Counted from the first letter of the stretch, positions 28,127 through 37,264 are shown. The stretch: 64,000 bases of DNA from Prolixibacter denitrificans (GCF_003014495.1 NZ_PYGC01000006.1:124001-188000); one strand, 5' to 3'. Numbers and translations are program-made. Notes: generated by a model from the letters alone, not told the origin.

Positions 28127-29626
28127 ATGAAAAGAATATATATCATATCTTTTATTGCACTGCTGATATTTAGCGTTTCAGGGTGTAAGAAAAGTTTCCT
28201 GGATGTTCAGCCTACTCAATTCCTGACGGCTGAGCAAGTAGCTGAAGCCGCGAAAAACAATCCTGATGTAATCGCAGGTAGTATGAGTGGTATTTATACC
28301 CTGATGTTCCAGACCGGAACCGGAGGATCTAACTTAAACCACGATGACTTCGGTCAGAAAGGGTATGACATTTACAGCGATTTTCTTTCCAGTGATTTGG
28401 CTTTATCAATCAATACATACAACTGGTATCGGGCGTTGACAGAATTAACTGTTACAGTTGACTATACCACTCGAGGATGTTATCAACCATGGCGGTATTA
28501 TTATCGCATCATACGGTCCACTAATTCCGTAATTGGTGCGTTGGGTGGTAATGATGTGGTTCCTGAGTTGGATGAGAATAAATACATCATGGGGCAAGCC
28601 AAAGCCATGCGGGCTTATGCCTATTTTTACCTGGCTCAGTTCTATGAGAAAACGTATGACCCTGAAGAGGCGATTTTGCCAATCTACACAGATCTTGATC
28701 AGTTTAATCAGCCAAAGAGCACCGCAGCGGATGTGTATAATCAGATTATTAGTGACCTGACCGATGCCATTTCGTTGTTAGATGGTTTCCAGAGATCAGC
28801 CAAAAACGAGGTGAACAAGTATGTCGCTGAAGGTCTGTTGGCTTATGCTTACGGTGCAATGGGAGGCAATGATAATTATGCCCAGGTGAAGACTCTGACT
28901 GCTGACATTATCAACAACGGTGGTTTCACATTGATGGATTCAACTGAGGTTGTGTTCACAGGCGATCCGACCATTGGTGGATTCAAAGACGTAAACACAC
29001 CCGGATGGATGTGGGGCGTTGACCTGACACTTGATAACGGTCTTGACCTGGTTTCCTGGTGGGGACAGATGGACCTCTGGACTTACAGTTACCAGTGGGC
29101 AGGTGATAGAAAAGCTATTGACGAAGGTCTTTATGATAAAATTCCTGCTAATGACGTTCGCAAAGGTCAGTTCTATGCAAATAGCAGCTCTGGTTATTAT
29201 CTGCTGCCAATATATAAATTCTATACGGCTGATATGGAAATCGGAGGCCAGCGGAATATTACAACAGACTACGTTTATATGCGTGTGGCCGAAATGTATC
29301 TGCTGAATGCTGAAGCGGCTGCCAAAACAGGAGATGAAGCTACCGCAAGAACCAGTCTGAAAGCATTGGTTAGCCATCGCATGGCTGATGCCAGCTATAT
29401 CGATGCGCTCACTGGAAAAGCTTTGGTAGATGAAATTTACCTGCAAACACGTATTGAATTGTTTGCCGAGGGGAAAAGTTACCTGGCAATGAAGCGAAAT
29501 CATGCTACCACTATCCGTGGAGCAAACCATTTGTCACATGTTGGTGAACCGATTAGTTTCGATGACCCACGATTGACCTTCTTGATTCCGCAAGCAGAGA
29601 TTCAAAATAACACGAATATCAACTAA
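28127..29626 (+). CDS. SusD/RagB-family surface lipoprotein 2
   Basis: Surface lipoprotein of 499 residues forming the lid of the second SusC. The lipobox is SVSGC (Cys at about residue 20), followed by the usual KSFLDVQPTQFLTAEQ. The RagB/SusD helical core is visible in MGQAKAMRAYAYFYLAQFYEK (about 154-174, a canonical SusD motif), NKYVAEGLLAYAYGAMGG (about 229-246) and a C-terminal ELFAEGKSYLAMKRNH (about 445-460). It belongs to a different SusD subgroup from the one at 21902. Downstream lies a strong hairpin and then a lipoprotein gene. Confidence 0.94.
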   Translation: MKRIYIISFIALLIFSVSGCKKSFLDVQPTQFLTAEQVAEAAKNNPDVIAGSMSGIYTLMFQTGTGGSNLNHDDFGQKGYDIYSDFLSSDLALSINTYNWYRALTELTVTVDYTTRGCYQPWRYYYRIIRSTNSVIGALGGNDVVPELDENKYIMGQAKAMRAYAYFYLAQFYEKTYDPEEAILPIYTDLDQFNQPKSTAADVYNQIISDLTDAISLLDGFQRSAKNEVNKYVAEGLLAYAYGAMGGNDNYAQVKTLTADIINNGGFTLMDSTEVVFTGDPTIGGFKDVNTPGWMWGVDLTLDNGLDLVSWWGQMDLWTYSYQWAGDRKAIDEGLYDKIPANDVRKGQFYANSSSGYYLLPIYKFYTADMEIGGQRNITTDYVYMRVAEMYLLNAEAAAKTGDEATARTSLKALVSHRMADASYIDALTGKALVDEIYLQTRIELFAEGKSYLAMKRNHATTIRGANHLSHVGEPISFDDPRLTFLIPQAEIQNNTNIN

Positions 29627-29636
29627 TATGTGTGCT

Positions 29637-29672
29637 CTCAGGAAGCCATTCCAGTGGAATTGGTTTCCTGAG
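29637..29672 (+). repeat. strong intra-operon hairpin between susD 2 and the lipoprotein gene
   Basis: The segment CTCAGGAAGCCATTCC pairs with GGAATTGGTTTCCTGAG (about 16 bp with one bulged base and one G-U pair) around a 3-base loop. It is not directly followed by a T-run (one occurs about 14 bases later), so it may be a processing or mRNA-stability element or a partial terminator. Confidence 0.7.
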
Positions 29673-29783
29673 GACAATTATAGAGCGTTTTTTGATGAAG
29701 TTTGATTGGAAAGGCGTTCTCACATAGTTAGTAGAATTCAGGTTTTACTGTTTCGATTAGATAAAACAAAGACAATAGGAATT

Positions 29784-30506
29784 ATGAAAAAAATATTTTC
29801 CTTCATACTGCTTTTTGCAGCCCTGTTCTCATTCAACCGTTGTGAGAATAATATAAAAGGGACAAATGACCTCAATTATGTGACTTTTGAAGCCCCATCA
29901 ATTGAAGTTGGTGTTGACCTAAATGGAAGCACCACCAGTGATGTAAAGGTATACACCACACAGAAAACCGGTTCTGACCGGACCTTCACTATTAATGTAC
30001 TTACGGATGCATCAACGGCAGATCCCGGAGCGTATGAGGTTCCTGCTTCCGTAACGGTACCCGCCAACTCAAATGTTGGAACATTTACTGTTGGAATATC
30101 CGATGTTAATATCGGTGAGAATGGTTCAACGCTCGTTCTGGATATTCAATCTCAGGAAGGCGTCTTCAAGGGTGATCCGACAACCATTACTATCACTCAA
30201 ATCTGTCCGTATAACGAAGTAATCTTGAATATGAACTTCGATAGTTACCCGGAAGAATCGTATTGGGACTTAACAGATGCAGACGGAAATGTTGTTGCCT
30301 CAGTTCCGGCAGGCACATATGCCGATATGGAACAAGCCAGGAAGAAATTCTGTCTGACAGATGGAACGTACACCTTTACCATGCGCGATGCCTATGGTGA
30401 CGGGATTGCACCTCCAGGAGGATATTCTTTGAGTTTTAACGGAACTGTTATTGCTTCCGGCGATGAATTTGGTACAGAAGACGCAACCACCTTTACTGTA
30501 CCGTAG
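29784..30506 (+). CDS. secreted lipoprotein with C-terminal GDGI-type domain
   Basis: Surface or secreted protein of 240 residues, third gene of the second SusCD locus. A signal peptide ends at FNRC, an atypical lipobox with Arg before the Cys. Residues about 33-140 form a beta-sandwich resembling Calx-beta/DUF-type adhesion modules. Residues about 150-240 contain MNFDSYPEESYWDLTDADG, FCLTDGTYTFTMRDAYGDG and YSLSFNG, a module I know from C-termini of secreted bacterial proteases. It has no catalytic motif itself. The start at 29784 is chosen because MKKIFSFILLFAA gives the signal peptide. A peptide- or protease-related role is inference. Confidence 0.75.
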   Translation: MKKIFSFILLFAALFSFNRCENNIKGTNDLNYVTFEAPSIEVGVDLNGSTTSDVKVYTTQKTGSDRTFTINVLTDASTADPGAYEVPASVTVPANSNVGTFTVGISDVNIGENGSTLVLDIQSQEGVFKGDPTTITITQICPYNEVILNMNFDSYPEESYWDLTDADGNVVASVPAGTYADMEQARKKFCLTDGTYTFTMRDAYGDGIAPPGGYSLSFNGTVIASGDEFGTEDATTFTVP

Positions 30507-30530
30507 TATATAGCACTAATTTTCATTTTG

Positions 30531-30570
30531 AAAGGCTGTCTGGTTTATCCCGGACAGCCTTTGTTTTTTT
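30531..30570 (+). terminator. terminator of SusCD locus 2
   Basis: Stem AAAGGCTGTC / GACAGCCTTT (10 bp) with a 12-base loop, followed by GTTTTTTT. Confidence 0.9.
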
Positions 30571-30630
30571 ATCGACAGGTTTTTAAGTCTCAATGTGCCA
30601 GTCCGACATATGAATTGATACTTTTACCTG

Positions 30631-31950
30631 CTATTTCATTTTCTTCATGTCATACAAATTCGTCACCGTTACATCGGTACCCTTGCTAAGCAGCTTTGAT
30701 GGCATCGTACCCGATTTTAGCATAGCGGCAGCGGTTCCGGGGCTTCCGGTTGACAGGTAATTCAATGCTGCTTTCAGGCACAACTCGTTGGGATCACCGA
30801 ACGGATACCTGACGTCTTCGTAGACGGTGTAATCGACAGGAATACCATCGAAATAATCGCTGTAGCCGGCACTGTTGACATTGCGGAAGCTGATGGGAGC
30901 AATCGCAAGGCTGTCCTGTGTGTCAGAAAAAATACTCATGCCAACCGGTTTCCCAAGAGTTTGTGTCCCGATAAGAGTAACCGGATACAAAGGCATTAGT
31001 CCGGAAATGGTCAGCTCACTGGCCGAAGCAGTTGAAGATGAAGTGATGACAACAATCTTGTTTAAATTCAGACTATTGGCTGCCTGGTGGACCACGTTGT
31101 TCTCGTTTGCATCAGTGTGCTTGTCATTGAACTCCTGCACATTGTACGTTTGATTATTGTACTTATTTCCGGCGATTAAACTCATCAACGAATCGGCCGT
31201 TGAGAGTAAACCTCCGGTGTTGTAACGCAAATCGAGAATGAGATTCGAAACACCATCAGCTTTAAAGGTTGCGAAGGTTGTATCGAGATCGGCAACAGAG
31301 GGCTCCAGAAAATCAGAGAAAACGAGGTAGCCGGTTTTCTCACCGTTTGTGTCATAAACGTGGCTGTATTGGACCGTATTCATCACCACGTTGCCTTTTG
31401 CAATGCTTATTTCTTTATAAGTGCTATCGGGAAGAACAAACCCAAAAGTGACCTGGTTTTTGGCGAGCTCCTGGTTAATGGCATCGACACTCATATTTCT
31501 AACGAGCTGCCCGTCGAGTGAGCGAATCATCCAGCCACGGGCCACACTGTCCCGCCCCATCGGACTGTCGGTGTAAACATCGGCAATGCGCAGGCTATCG
31601 GAGAGGTCGAACTTAAAGCCGGCACCCCAGCCACCTGACTGTCCACTCTGAATTAAGTCGAGAATTTCCTGGAGAGGCGCTACAAAACTCCAATGGTCTT
31701 TGTTGTACCGTATGGCATCAACATATTTCGAAGGATCGGTATATGACGAAAGATCTACGTCCGGCATATCCTTATACCAGAGGTACCAACTATTAAAAAG
31801 TTCGGCTGTATTTTTTACTCCGGAAACGACTGTCCCAGTTGAATCAATGGATCCAGAAGGTGTCGGCGCCGGTGTGTCATTCTTCTGACATCCCGACAAA
31901 GCCAAAATCGTCAACAGGACGATTGGCAAAAGAAATTGTATCTTTTTCAT
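30631..31950 (-). CDS. S41-family C-terminal-processing-like peptidase, lipoprotein
   Basis: Serine peptidase of 439 residues with lipobox ALSGC (Cys at about residue 21) and therefore probably on the periplasmic or surface side. The order is an N-terminal helical part with FNSWYLWYKDMPD (about 52-64), a PDZ-like region (about 120-195), and the S41 catalytic core with LILDLRYNTGGLL (about 238-250) and VITSSSTASASELTI (about 301-315), whose Ser in TASASE is the nucleophile. A Lys partner is expected a few turns downstream. It faces SusCD locus 2 convergently; degrading imported or surface peptides is a reasonable inference. Confidence 0.9.
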   Translation of the reverse strand: MKKIQFLLPIVLLTILALSGCQKNDTPAPTPSGSIDSTGTVVSGVKNTAELFNSWYLWYKDMPDVDLSSYTDPSKYVDAIRYNKDHWSFVAPLQEILDLIQSGQSGGWGAGFKFDLSDSLRIADVYTDSPMGRDSVARGWMIRSLDGQLVRNMSVDAINQELAKNQVTFGFVLPDSTYKEISIAKGNVVMNTVQYSHVYDTNGEKTGYLVFSDFLEPSVADLDTTFATFKADGVSNLILDLRYNTGGLLSTADSLMSLIAGNKYNNQTYNVQEFNDKHTDANENNVVHQAANSLNLNKIVVITSSSTASASELTISGLMPLYPVTLIGTQTLGKPVGMSIFSDTQDSLAIAPISFRNVNSAGYSDYFDGIPVDYTVYEDVRYPFGDPNELCLKAALNYLSTGSPGTAAAMLKSGTMPSKLLSKGTDVTVTNLYDMKKMK

Positions 31951-31972
31951 CTGTGGGGTGGATTTGAAAATC

Positions 31973-34117
31973 TTAATCGTTCTTACGTCGTTCCAGACGA
32001 ATTGTTTTGCGTTTAACTTTTTTTACCTTTTTCTCGTCCGGGTACTCCATCCGAACATGGTAGATGGTTAACAGCTTCTCGAGGAATATTTGCTTGAGAA
32101 GTGTGATATCCTGGAAGGTAAGGGGAGCGTAATCGAGCTGTCCGTCTTTAATTTTTGAATTGAATATTTTATCAATCAAATCGGAAAGAGAATCTCCATT
32201 AATATCCTTGAGGCTTCTGGAGGCTGCTTCAATACTGTCAGCCAGCATTACCACGGCTGTTTCTCTGGTCGAAGGAACCGGGCCGGGATAGGTAAACTTG
32301 GAGGCATCAATCTGCTGTTCCGGGTTTTCATTCTTCGACATCAGGTAAAAGTAGCCTGTCTTGGTTGTTCCATGATGGGTCCGGATAAAATCGATGATCA
32401 TTTCCGGAATTTTGTATTTTTTTGCCAATGCCACACCATCGATCACATGGTTCATGATGACCTGAGCGCTCTCTTCGAGCGACATTTCTTCGTGAGGATT
32501 GATTCCTTTCGCCTGATTCTCGGCGAAGAAGTGTGGTGCCTTGGTTTTTCCAATATCGTGATACATCGCGCCTGTCCTGACGAGTAAAGGATTACCTCCA
32601 AGTTTCGTAATGGCATCTTCAGCGAGGTTGGCAACCTGCAACGAGTGTTGGAATGTTCCTGGTGCTTCTTCAGCCAGTTTACGCAACAGGTTTTGGTTCG
32701 AGTAAGAGAGTTCAATCAGTGTTACATCTGATACAAAGCCAAACGATTTCTCGAATATATAAACCAGCAGATAGGTAATCAGTGTTAAGACGGCGTTACC
32801 AACAAACCATCGCATCTGCATCCAGTTAATGGCATCCCAGTTTCCTTCCTGAATGAGGGAGATTCCAATGAATGCAAAAACGTATGTTAACAGAATAAAC
32901 ACTGATGTGATCACCAACTGGCCTCTTCTCAGTAATTTATCCTGACTAATCACGGCAACTGTACCGGCCAGAATTTGTAGCAGCACAAACTCGTACCCGT
33001 TGGGTACCATAAATCCCACAATCAGTGCGGCGATGGTGTTCACAAAAATAGCCAACCGGGCATCCAGGAATGTCCGGATTGTAAGAGCCAGAACCGTAAA
33101 CGGGACGAGGTAAACGAGCTGCGGATTAGTGGAAACGACCAGTCGACAGAAGTAGATCATCACTACGGTCATCAAAAGGGTAAAAGCAATGTCCCGTTTT
33201 GAATTCAATAATTCGCGACGTATGTTGAAAACAAACAGGAAAAGCACCAGCACAAGGAGAATGATAAACATGGCTTTTCCGGCCAGTATGCCATAATATT
33301 CTGTCGAGTTACTGCCCAGACGGTTTTCGTAGGCTTTTTGCAACGATTCCAGAATTCGGTAGACATCGGGAGTCACCAAATCACCTTGCGAGACGATGCG
33401 TTCGCCCTCCTGAACCATTCCCCGCGAGGTGGAAATATTGTCGAGTAGTTTTTGTTTTTCAAAGTCGGTCGTTTTTTCGTCGTATACCAGGTTGGCGTGT
33501 ATGTAAACCTCCGGATGCAACTTGACCAGTAGCGGCTGCCACGAGGGATATTTATCAGCCAACTGCTGCTGTCCCGATGACAGGTAGTTATATGCTGTTT
33601 TCAAGGAAAAAACAGAGCCCAGAGGCACTTTGCGTCCGACATGATCTTCCACAAGCATCAAATCACTTTTCCCTTTTAATGCAGCGTAGTCGGAAATGCT
33701 TTGCTCGAGAATACCCCGTTTGAAAACTTCCTGGTAAAGGTTAACCAGTTGATCTTTTACTTCTGTATTTGCGGTTGTTTTCGAATCGCTGGATTGCTCC
33801 AGGTTGTCAATCCGGCTTTTCAGTTTTGCTATTTGCTCTTTACCAATTGAATCCTGGTAAGTAAAATATGGGAGTTGCGCATTCAGAACGGAGTCGCGCT
33901 CTGCTTTAAGTTCGTCATCACTTTTCAGAATCGCAAAGTCGAAAGGGGCGATCAGCGTCTCGTGCATCCAGGGGCGTCCCTTTTGAAATTCATATTTAAA
34001 GCGGGCTTCGCCCGGAAGTGCCAGATAGATCAGAATCGTGGTGATGACAAATAATGCTACCACGAAAGTTGTGTGCCAGAATGATTCTCTGGACTTTAGT
34101 TTATTTTCTATGTTCAT
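31973..34117 (-). CDS. 7TM-HD family phosphohydrolase (PgpH-like, c-di-AMP phosphodiesterase candidate)
   Basis: Membrane protein of 714 residues. An N-terminal helix (about 18-36) anchors a large extracytoplasmic 7TMR-HDED region (about 40-270), followed by seven hydrophobic helices (about 280-460) and a cytoplasmic HDIG-type HD domain (about 480-640) with HSLQVANLAEDA, MYHDIGKTKAPHFF (about 514-527, the HD pair) and MNHVIDGVALA. PgpH proteins of this layout hydrolyse cyclic di-AMP in Gram-positives; the same activity in Bacteroidota is expected but not proven by sequence. Basic C-terminal tail. Divergent from the NlpC/P60 gene. Confidence 0.9.
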   Translation of the reverse strand: MNIENKLKSRESFWHTTFVVALFVITTILIYLALPGEARFKYEFQKGRPWMHETLIAPFDFAILKSDDELKAERDSVLNAQLPYFTYQDSIGKEQIAKLKSRIDNLEQSSDSKTTANTEVKDQLVNLYQEVFKRGILEQSISDYAALKGKSDLMLVEDHVGRKVPLGSVFSLKTAYNYLSSGQQQLADKYPSWQPLLVKLHPEVYIHANLVYDEKTTDFEKQKLLDNISTSRGMVQEGERIVSQGDLVTPDVYRILESLQKAYENRLGSNSTEYYGILAGKAMFIILLVLVLFLFVFNIRRELLNSKRDIAFTLLMTVVMIYFCRLVVSTNPQLVYLVPFTVLALTIRTFLDARLAIFVNTIAALIVGFMVPNGYEFVLLQILAGTVAVISQDKLLRRGQLVITSVFILLTYVFAFIGISLIQEGNWDAINWMQMRWFVGNAVLTLITYLLVYIFEKSFGFVSDVTLIELSYSNQNLLRKLAEEAPGTFQHSLQVANLAEDAITKLGGNPLLVRTGAMYHDIGKTKAPHFFAENQAKGINPHEEMSLEESAQVIMNHVIDGVALAKKYKIPEMIIDFIRTHHGTTKTGYFYLMSKNENPEQQIDASKFTYPGPVPSTRETAVVMLADSIEAASRSLKDINGDSLSDLIDKIFNSKIKDGQLDYAPLTFQDITLLKQIFLEKLLTIYHVRMEYPDEKKVKKVKRKTIRLERRKND

Positions 34118-34167
34118 GCTTACAAGCCTCTTTTCCGTTCCTCAAAATCACGATTCGATAAAATTTC

Positions 34168-34175
34168 TATCTTTG
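34168..34175 (+). promoter_or_regulatory. -7 box for the NlpC/P60 gene
   Basis: TATCTTTG matches TAnnTTTG, about 31 bases before the chosen ATG at 34206, which supports that start over an upstream in-frame ATG at 34038 lying inside the divergent gene. Confidence 0.5.
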
Positions 34176-34205
34176 GGTTTAATACCAAAAATAATAATTA
34201 TTTTG

Positions 34206-34997
34206 ATGAGATACGGAATCTCCAATCTCAGTATAATACCGGTTCGGACAGAGCCGACCGAGAAGAGTGAAATGTGCACACAAGTTCTGTTTGGTGAACA
34301 TTACGCCATTTTGGAAGAAACTGAGAAGTGGACCCGCATCCGGATTGAGCTTGATGGATACGAGGGATGGATTGACCGGAAAATGGTCAACGAAGTGGAT
34401 AATGCACTCATAACACAACTGCAGCAACTTCCTGCAGTAGTAACAACAGATGTATTCAATATTGTTCAAAGCTCGGATAGCTACAATAATTTTTTGATTG
34501 TTGCGGGTAGTTCCTTACCTTTTTATAATCAGTCGGATAAAACCTTTCGGATCGACGATTCGTTATATACAATAAAGGGAAATGTGACGATTGAATCGCC
34601 GCCCGATGTAAGAGCCACCATTATCGAAAACGCATTGAAATATTTCAATGCACCGTATTTGTGGGGTGGTCGTTCTCCTTTGGGAGTTGATTGTTCGGGA
34701 TTGACGCAGGTTCTGTATAAAATGGTGGGAATACCCATTCCACGCGATGCATCGCAGCAGGTTCAGATTGGTCAGCATCTCAGTTTTGTTGACGAAGCAC
34801 AACCAGGCGATTTGGCGTTTTTTGACAACGACGAAGGTTTAATTACGCATGTGGGCATCATCTGGGAGCGAAACAAGATTATTCACTCTTCCGGAAAAGT
34901 GAGAATCGACAATGTCGACCAGTTTGGAATTTACAATACAGAGACCCGAAAATATACGCACAAGATGCGCCTAATGAAAAGAATCATTGATGGTTAA
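34206..34997 (+). CDS. C40-family (NlpC/P60) peptidoglycan peptidase
   Basis: Cell-wall peptide hydrolase, probably a gamma-D-glutamyl-diamino-acid endopeptidase of the YkfC type. The 263-residue protein has an N-terminal SH3-like region (about 1-120, PVRTEPTEKSEMCTQVLFGE, IRIELDGYEGWI) and a C-terminal NlpC/P60 domain with GVDCSGLTQVLY (catalytic Cys at about 163), ITHVGIIW (catalytic His at about 215) and IIHSSGKVRIDN. No signal peptide or lipobox is seen with this start, so it may act on recycled muropeptides in the cytoplasm. Start chosen at MRYGISNLS because upstream sequence in frame belongs to the opposite gene. Confidence 0.88.
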   Translation: MRYGISNLSIIPVRTEPTEKSEMCTQVLFGEHYAILEETEKWTRIRIELDGYEGWIDRKMVNEVDNALITQLQQLPAVVTTDVFNIVQSSDSYNNFLIVAGSSLPFYNQSDKTFRIDDSLYTIKGNVTIESPPDVRATIIENALKYFNAPYLWGGRSPLGVDCSGLTQVLYKMVGIPIPRDASQQVQIGQHLSFVDEAQPGDLAFFDNDEGLITHVGIIWERNKIIHSSGKVRIDNVDQFGIYNTETRKYTHKMRLMKRIIDG

Positions 34998-35012
34998 TTA
35001 AATTCAAATTTT

Positions 35013-35105
35013 ATGAGCCATTTGCATTTCATCGGATACATCTTAGCCATTGTTATTGTGGCTTATTTAATCTGGCTTTATTCCCAAAAGAAAAAAGAGG
35101 AGTGA
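35013..35105 (+). CDS. possible 30-residue single-helix membrane peptide
   Basis: A short frame encoding MSHLHFIGYILAIVIVAYLI, then WLYSQKKKEE: one hydrophobic helix with a Lys-rich end, the inside-positive pattern of small membrane proteins. It begins 15 bases after the NlpC/P60 stop and could be cotranscribed. No family recognised, no Shine-Dalgarno. Confidence 0.4.
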   Translation: MSHLHFIGYILAIVIVAYLIWLYSQKKKEE

Positions 35106-35225
35106 GCAATGATGAGATGGCGGAATTTTTTTGAATCTTTGTTGCGTTTGGATTATTTGTAGCAGGGAGTAATTCGCATAAGTAAAATATGATGAATTGC
35201 TCTCAAAGTAATGTTTTGTAATTAT

Positions 35226-35654
35226 ATGTCCTACACTTATCAATATCCCCGGCCGGCAATAACAGTTGATGCCATAGTAACAGCAGAACGTAACGGCGAG
35301 CAGTGGGTCCTGCTTATTCGCCGAAAAGCATATCCTTTTGAGGGAAAGTGGGCGTTGCCCGGAGGGTTTGTGAATATGGACGAAACGCTGGCTGAATCTT
35401 GTCAAAGGGAGCTTGAAGAGGAAACCGCTTTAACTGGTGTGGAGCTAAAGCAGTTTTATACATTCGATGCTGTCGATCGGGACCCGCGGGCCCGCACGAT
35501 TTCGGTAGTATTTACCGGGCAGATTCCCGAACCTGTTCCGGTGAAAGGTGGCGACGATGCCCTGGAAGCAGAATGGTTTCCTATCATTTCGTTACCGGAA
35601 ATGGCCTTCGATCATCGCGAAATTATTCAGAAATTTGTAATGGAGGTAATCTAG
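35226..35654 (+). CDS. Nudix hydrolase
   Basis: Cytoplasmic pyrophosphohydrolase of 142 residues. The Nudix box is complete: GGFVNMDETLAESCQREL then EEET (about residues 46-67), following the GX5EX7REUXEEXGU pattern except for Thr in the Gly-Uaa region, and preceded by LLIRRKAYPFEGKWALPGG, typical of the ADP-ribose pyrophosphatase/NrtR-like N-terminal kind. Its substrate cannot be deduced. The start at 35226 (MSYTYQYPRPAITVDAIV) is preferred to 35211 (MFCNY), which is also in frame. It converges on the WbqC gene 14 bases away. Confidence 0.88.
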   Translation: MSYTYQYPRPAITVDAIVTAERNGEQWVLLIRRKAYPFEGKWALPGGFVNMDETLAESCQRELEEETALTGVELKQFYTFDAVDRDPRARTISVVFTGQIPEPVPVKGGDDALEAEWFPIISLPEMAFDHREIIQKFVMEVI

Positions 35655-35668
35655 GCCTTCCCTTACAT

Positions 35669-36319
35669 TTATTCCTTAAAACACTCCTCCAGAATACTCA
35701 TTGATTCGGGGCCCTCATTGAATAGCAAATCGATAACGGACAGGTTGGGCTGAAAGTCGAATTTTTCTTCGAAAACTTGCGTGTAAGGCTCTGAATGAAA
35801 GTGTGGATCCGGTTTGCTTCTTTGCTTCTTAGGATGGATTACCTCGCGCAAATCGAGCATATCTTCCGTTTCCTCTTTGATGAATTCCGTCGACCGTTTT
35901 ATCTGAACATCGATTTCCAGCAATTCCATCACCTTTTCCTGTATCTCCAAATTGAAATCTAACAGGTATTTCCATTTCTTTTCATGAAAAAACGGCGCCA
36001 ATTCATCCTGGTAATAAGGAAAAAAAGGAGAGTTGTTATAAGCGGAAACGATGGTCCGCCAGTGAAGCCGTTGCCAATCTTCTGCGGTAGCAATTCGGAC
36101 ATCTTTGGTTTTTACTTTTAGATCCGGGCCTTTATCAACCGGAATACTTAGCGTCAGCGGTCCATTTCCACCCAAAATCCGGCAGCGATTACGGTAGCTT
36201 TGTTTCGGGTAATTCTCGTGTTGTTCAATAATTATTTCGGGGTATCGAAGCAGTTTCGAATAATACTGTACAGGTCCCAGGTAAGCTGTGGAAAGTAAAG
36301 CAGTATGCGTTTCGGTCAT
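35669..36319 (-). CDS. WbqC-family protein
   Basis: A 216-residue protein of the WbqC-like family. The conserved beginning is LLSTAYLGPVQYYSKLL (about residues 8-24), then a NYPKQSYRNRCRILGGNGPLTLSIPV-like stretch (about 37-62) and WQRLHWRTIVSAYNNSPFF (about 82-100). Members occur in O-antigen or surface polysaccharide clusters but the reaction is not established; this copy is not in a polysaccharide cluster. It lies 13 bases after the LapA-like gene and is probably cotranscribed with it. Confidence 0.85.
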   Translation of the reverse strand: MTETHTALLSTAYLGPVQYYSKLLRYPEIIIEQHENYPKQSYRNRCRILGGNGPLTLSIPVDKGPDLKVKTKDVRIATAEDWQRLHWRTIVSAYNNSPFFPYYQDELAPFFHEKKWKYLLDFNLEIQEKVMELLEIDVQIKRSTEFIKEETEDMLDLREVIHPKKQRSKPDPHFHSEPYTQVFEEKFDFQPNLSVIDLLFNEGPESMSILEECFKE

Positions 36320-36332
36320 CGGAAAATATTCG

Positions 36333-36692
36333 TTAATCGTCGAAGAATGTGCTGTTGGAATCGCCGCGAATCAGGTCGCCCTCATCTCTCTTTTTCTGTT
36401 CTTCCTGTTCCAGGTCTTCCAAATCCTGGCGGTATTCCAGCAACTGTTCTTCCAGTTCGTCAATGCGTTCTTTCAGTTGGCGGTTATCCTTTTTCAAACG
36501 TTGTTTGCCCGGATAACTGGACAAGGCACTTAACACCACGCCAATTAAAATCGCCGACAAAAGAAGTAAAACCAGAGGAATTTCCGGTATTCGCCAAATC
36601 AAAAATTTTACGGAAACGCTGATGGCATTTTGCAAGGCAAAAACAACCAGTATAATTCCGAGTATGAGTCCGGTGACTAAACCACGCTGCAT
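36333..36692 (-). CDS. LapA/DUF1049-type small membrane protein
   Basis: Inner-membrane protein of 119 residues with two helices (about 4-24 and 36-58) joined by a short loop containing SVSVKFLIWRIPEIPL, as in LapA (YciS) domain proteins, followed by a cytoplasmic coiled coil (about 62-105) with NRQLKERIDELEEQLLEYRQ. LapA proteins assist lipopolysaccharide assembly in Proteobacteria; the role in this phylum is unknown. First gene of a pair with wbqC-like. Confidence 0.8.
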   Translation of the reverse strand: MQRGLVTGLILGIILVVFALQNAISVSVKFLIWRIPEIPLVLLLLSAILIGVVLSALSSYPGKQRLKKDNRQLKERIDELEEQLLEYRQDLEDLEQEEQKKRDEGDLIRGDSNSTFFDD

Positions 36693-36766
36693 AATTCAAG
36701 AGTTTTTCGTTACTCTAAGATACAGATTTCCGCTTAGCTGTTAAAAGAAGAATGGCTCTCTGTCAA

Positions 36767-37264
36767 TTATTTTTCTCCGGTAAGCGTCATTCCCGGGGTC
36801 AGGCCTATTCGTTTAAAATCTGCTGTATTGATGGTTATCATTTCGTCCTTTCCCTCAGCCGAGTCATGAAAATAGACGTTGTAATCGGCACCCAGCGGTA
36901 CCATTAAGCGCGTGTGTTGTTTCGGAGGAATCCGGATGTCGAGGATGTCGTTGTACTCGTCGTCCGACCAGAAGACGTTGGTTACCAGGTTCACCTTCAT
37001 GGTATCGTTGGAGTGATTATAGAGTTTGATTCGTTTGAAGGAGCGGGGAGTCGTTTCCGGTTCCATATCCAAATTCAACGAAGCCAGCGTAACGATGTTG
37101 AGCATTTGCAAAGCCACATCGCCTACGTTGATGCCGGTTCTTTTCCGGTGCATTTCTTTTTGTCGCTCAATGCTTCCAGTATCGTGAATGTATTGCCCGG
37201 TAGAGCAGCTGTACAATATCAGGAGGCAGCAAAGAAAACTTAGGATTGGTTGTGGTTTTTTCAT
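36767..37264 (-). CDS. hypothetical lipoprotein
   Basis: No family recognised. The 165-residue protein has a signal sequence and lipobox LYSC (Cys at about residue 20), a charged linker with IERQKEMHRKRTG (about 32-44), a short hydrophobic patch (VALQMLNIVTLASL, about 50-63), then a beta-rich domain (about 75-160) with IKLYNHSNDTMKVNLVTNVFW. It lies between the LapA-like gene and the first signal peptidase gene. Confidence 0.75.
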   Translation of the reverse strand: MKKPQPILSFLCCLLILYSCSTGQYIHDTGSIERQKEMHRKRTGINVGDVALQMLNIVTLASLNLDMEPETTPRSFKRIKLYNHSNDTMKVNLVTNVFWSDDEYNDILDIRIPPKQHTRLMVPLGADYNVYFHDSAEGKDEMITINTADFKRIGLTPGMTLTGEK

